The notes under the pieces were generated by a model. It was not told where the DNA came from. It made no database searches and saw only the letters and a program-made list of their open reading frames with translations. A DNA stretch of 64,000 bases from Liminaster sp045576355 (GTDB lineage: Bacteria; Bacteroidota; Bacteroidia; Bacteroidales; UBA3663), in the NCBI GenBank assembly GCA_045576355.1, contig JAZNGG010000052.1, forward strand, positions 51,936 to 115,935, in the 5' to 3' direction. The translations under genes were made by a program, and so were the position numbers. This document shows positions 62,683 through 64,000 of this stretch, in pieces. Within the stretch, counting starts at the first letter, position 1, and every line of letters starts with the position of its first letter.

Positions 62683-63994
62683 TGTCCCGTTAAAATTGGG
62701 ACGAGTTAATAATTAGTTAAACAACCCCGGAATGAGGGGAACAAATTGTTCTTTGACATCATTGAAATTAGTCTTATCGAATAGATCTCGCAAATGAGTT
62801 TTGTCCGTTAGCGATATGCTGAGAATCTGCAATACCTCGTAAGTTGATCGTTTCAAATCCATATCGTGCTGAATAATGGCAACCAGACAGTAGGTTATTA
62901 TTGCCACACTGATTTGTATTCGGACAGCATTCTCTGTAGTACCCCAAAACTTCTTTATCTTCAGATGTTGCTTGAGCCATTTGAAAAATAGTTCAATCAA
63001 CCATCTCTTCTGATAAAGGTCTGCGACTTCTTGTGCTGACAGATGTTTTGCATTCGTTAGGAAAGTAAACTCTCTGTCCTCTTCTTCATCGTAGAAACGA
63101 ATAAGCCTGAATGATTCAGGGTATTTCTTTTCTGAGAGGTAACCAGTTAGTTTTACTTCTGCATCCTTCAAGATGTTTTTCGGCATTCTTCGTTTCCATC
63201 TGACCATCCTGTATTTTAGATTCGTTTTGGCTCTGACTACATAAAAAGAACTCATAAGATGAATCCTATAGAGTTCCTTGAAGGAGTCGTAAGCCCTGTC
63301 GAATATGTAATAAGCATTTGGTTCAGAGGATATTGAAGACATCATCGTAGAGTCATGTTTGGAAGCAGTTGTCACCGTGTAGAAAGATGGGACTTGTGCA
63401 TCAATGTCATATAGGACATGAGCCTTAACACCACCTTTTTTACTACGGAACTTGGCCCAAGGGAATGTCGACAGACAAAGCGGAATTGTCGTGGAATCGA
63501 AAGCATATTTCTTTCCAGGTATATTCAGTATGTTGGTCGTTCGTTTTTCGCAGGCTTCCTTCATCATGTAAAAGGCAAAATCTTCGAAGATTCTACAGTC
63601 GCGATTTTGGTTAGCTGATGCGAGTGTCATCTTTGCTATGGGTTCACGTCCTAATCCCAGATGATATTGCTTGCTGCGATGAGCTTCAAAAGCAACAATC
63701 AAATCACGGAGACTTTCCCGATTACTGAGTTGCCCAAACATCATAGCAAGTAGCTGGTTCCAACAAGTGAAGTGCTTCACATATTTGTTGCCGTCGTACT
63801 TGCGAACATAGTTGTTAAACTGAGTTCTGTTCAGAAAAGAGGCTATTTGAGCAAAAACGTATTTGTCTTGATTCATATGCAACCATTTATTTGGATGCAA
63901 ATCTACAATTTCAAATCCGTTTCATTGCAAAATGCTACCTAATAGACTATATTTCAACTATATCAAAGAACTATTTGTCCACTTTTACGGGACA
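62683..63994 (-). mobile_element. IS4-type insertion sequence with terminal inverted repeats
   Basis: About 1312 bp. The left end TGTCCCGTTAAAATTGGGAC (62683-62702) and the right end (63977-63994, reading TGTCCCGTAAAAGTGGAC on the minus strand) are imperfect inverted repeats. One transposase gene fills the element. No convincing target-site duplication is seen: the left flank ends ATTAG, and only six bases (GTTATG) follow the right end before the window closes. Confidence 0.85.
62713..63876 (-). CDS. IS4-family DDE transposase
   Basis: 387 aa from the ATG at 63876 (MNQDKYVFAQ), preferred because relatives start there; the frame extends eight codons further to 63900. An N-terminal DUF4372-like region (FTCWNQLLAMMFGQLSNRESLRD) is followed by the DDE core: first Asp in YAFDSTTIPL, second in IFDRAYDSF, Glu in YQKRWLIELFFKWLK, which fits the Y-(2)-R-(3)-E-(6)-K signature. 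Full length, no frameshift, so it may be active. Confidence 0.93.
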   Translation of the reverse strand: MNQDKYVFAQIASFLNRTQFNNYVRKYDGNKYVKHFTCWNQLLAMMFGQLSNRESLRDLIVAFEAHRSKQYHLGLGREPIAKMTLASANQNRDCRIFEDFAFYMMKEACEKRTTNILNIPGKKYAFDSTTIPLCLSTFPWAKFRSKKGGVKAHVLYDIDAQVPSFYTVTTASKHDSTMMSSISSEPNAYYIFDRAYDSFKELYRIHLMSSFYVVRAKTNLKYRMVRWKRRMPKNILKDAEVKLTGYLSEKKYPESFRLIRFYDEEEDREFTFLTNAKHLSAQEVADLYQKRWLIELFFKWLKQHLKIKKFWGTTENAVRIQISVAIITYCLVAIIQHDMDLKRSTYEVLQILSISLTDKTHLRDLFDKTNFNDVKEQFVPLIPGLFN

Positions 63995-64000
63995 GTTATG

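Overview
The window looks like a chromosomal segment of a Bacteroidales bacterium. Promoters fit the Bacteroidetes pattern (TTG, 19-20 nt, TAnnTTTG) and Shine-Dalgarno sequences are scarce. The gene set is typical of the order: an HU-like DNA-binding protein with a smalltalk protein, GldE, a bifunctional HisB, DUF4301, and many secreted xylan-type enzymes. I do not name a genus.

Layout. (1) 1-4.4 kb: histidine operon hisG-hisD-hisC-hisB on the minus strand, with hisB cut by the window edge and a repeat-filled hisD-hisC gap. (2) 4.4-7.6 kb: a repeat-rich locus with an HU-like gene, a 39-aa smalltalk protein and a small membrane protein on the plus strand. A near-copy of its promoter and a near-copy of its terminator face the other way on the left side. 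(3) 7.6-23.4 kb: a large GH43-like/GH2 fusion enzyme, a phosphatase, an acetylxylan-esterase-like protein, rsmE, a nucleoside-type transporter, DUF4301, a FAD enzyme, radA and a GH43 enzyme. (4) 24-32 kb: trmB-mrp-ansA, clpB, a double-hotdog thioesterase and an acyltransferase. (5) 32.3-44.4 kb: a zinc peptidase, DUF308, an esterase, a YgiQ-type radical SAM protein, tRNA-Val(TAC), nadC, an acyltransferase, ddl, an rluD-like gene, a PASTA protein and holA. (6) 44.5-52 kb: an HSDR_N-like protein overlapping an FtsE-like ATPase tail to tail, then hisIE, hisF, hisA, hisH downstream of lptD. (7) 52.5-64 kb: a LytS-type kinase, uxuA, uxuB, dgt, a second GH43, a phosphopantetheinyl transferase, gldE, a ROK sugar kinase and a complete-looking IS4-type element.

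Together the two his clusters encode every histidine biosynthesis step, although hisB is only partly visible. The GH43, GH2, esterase and uxuA/uxuB genes fit use of glucuronoarabinoxylan-like plant polysaccharide, but no SusC/SusD pair lies in the window. The most unusual part is the first 8 kb, where a dispersed family of short repeats fills intergenic regions, precedes several start codons and has entered the reading frame of the GH2 fusion gene, next to a mirrored promoter/terminator arrangement around the HU locus.
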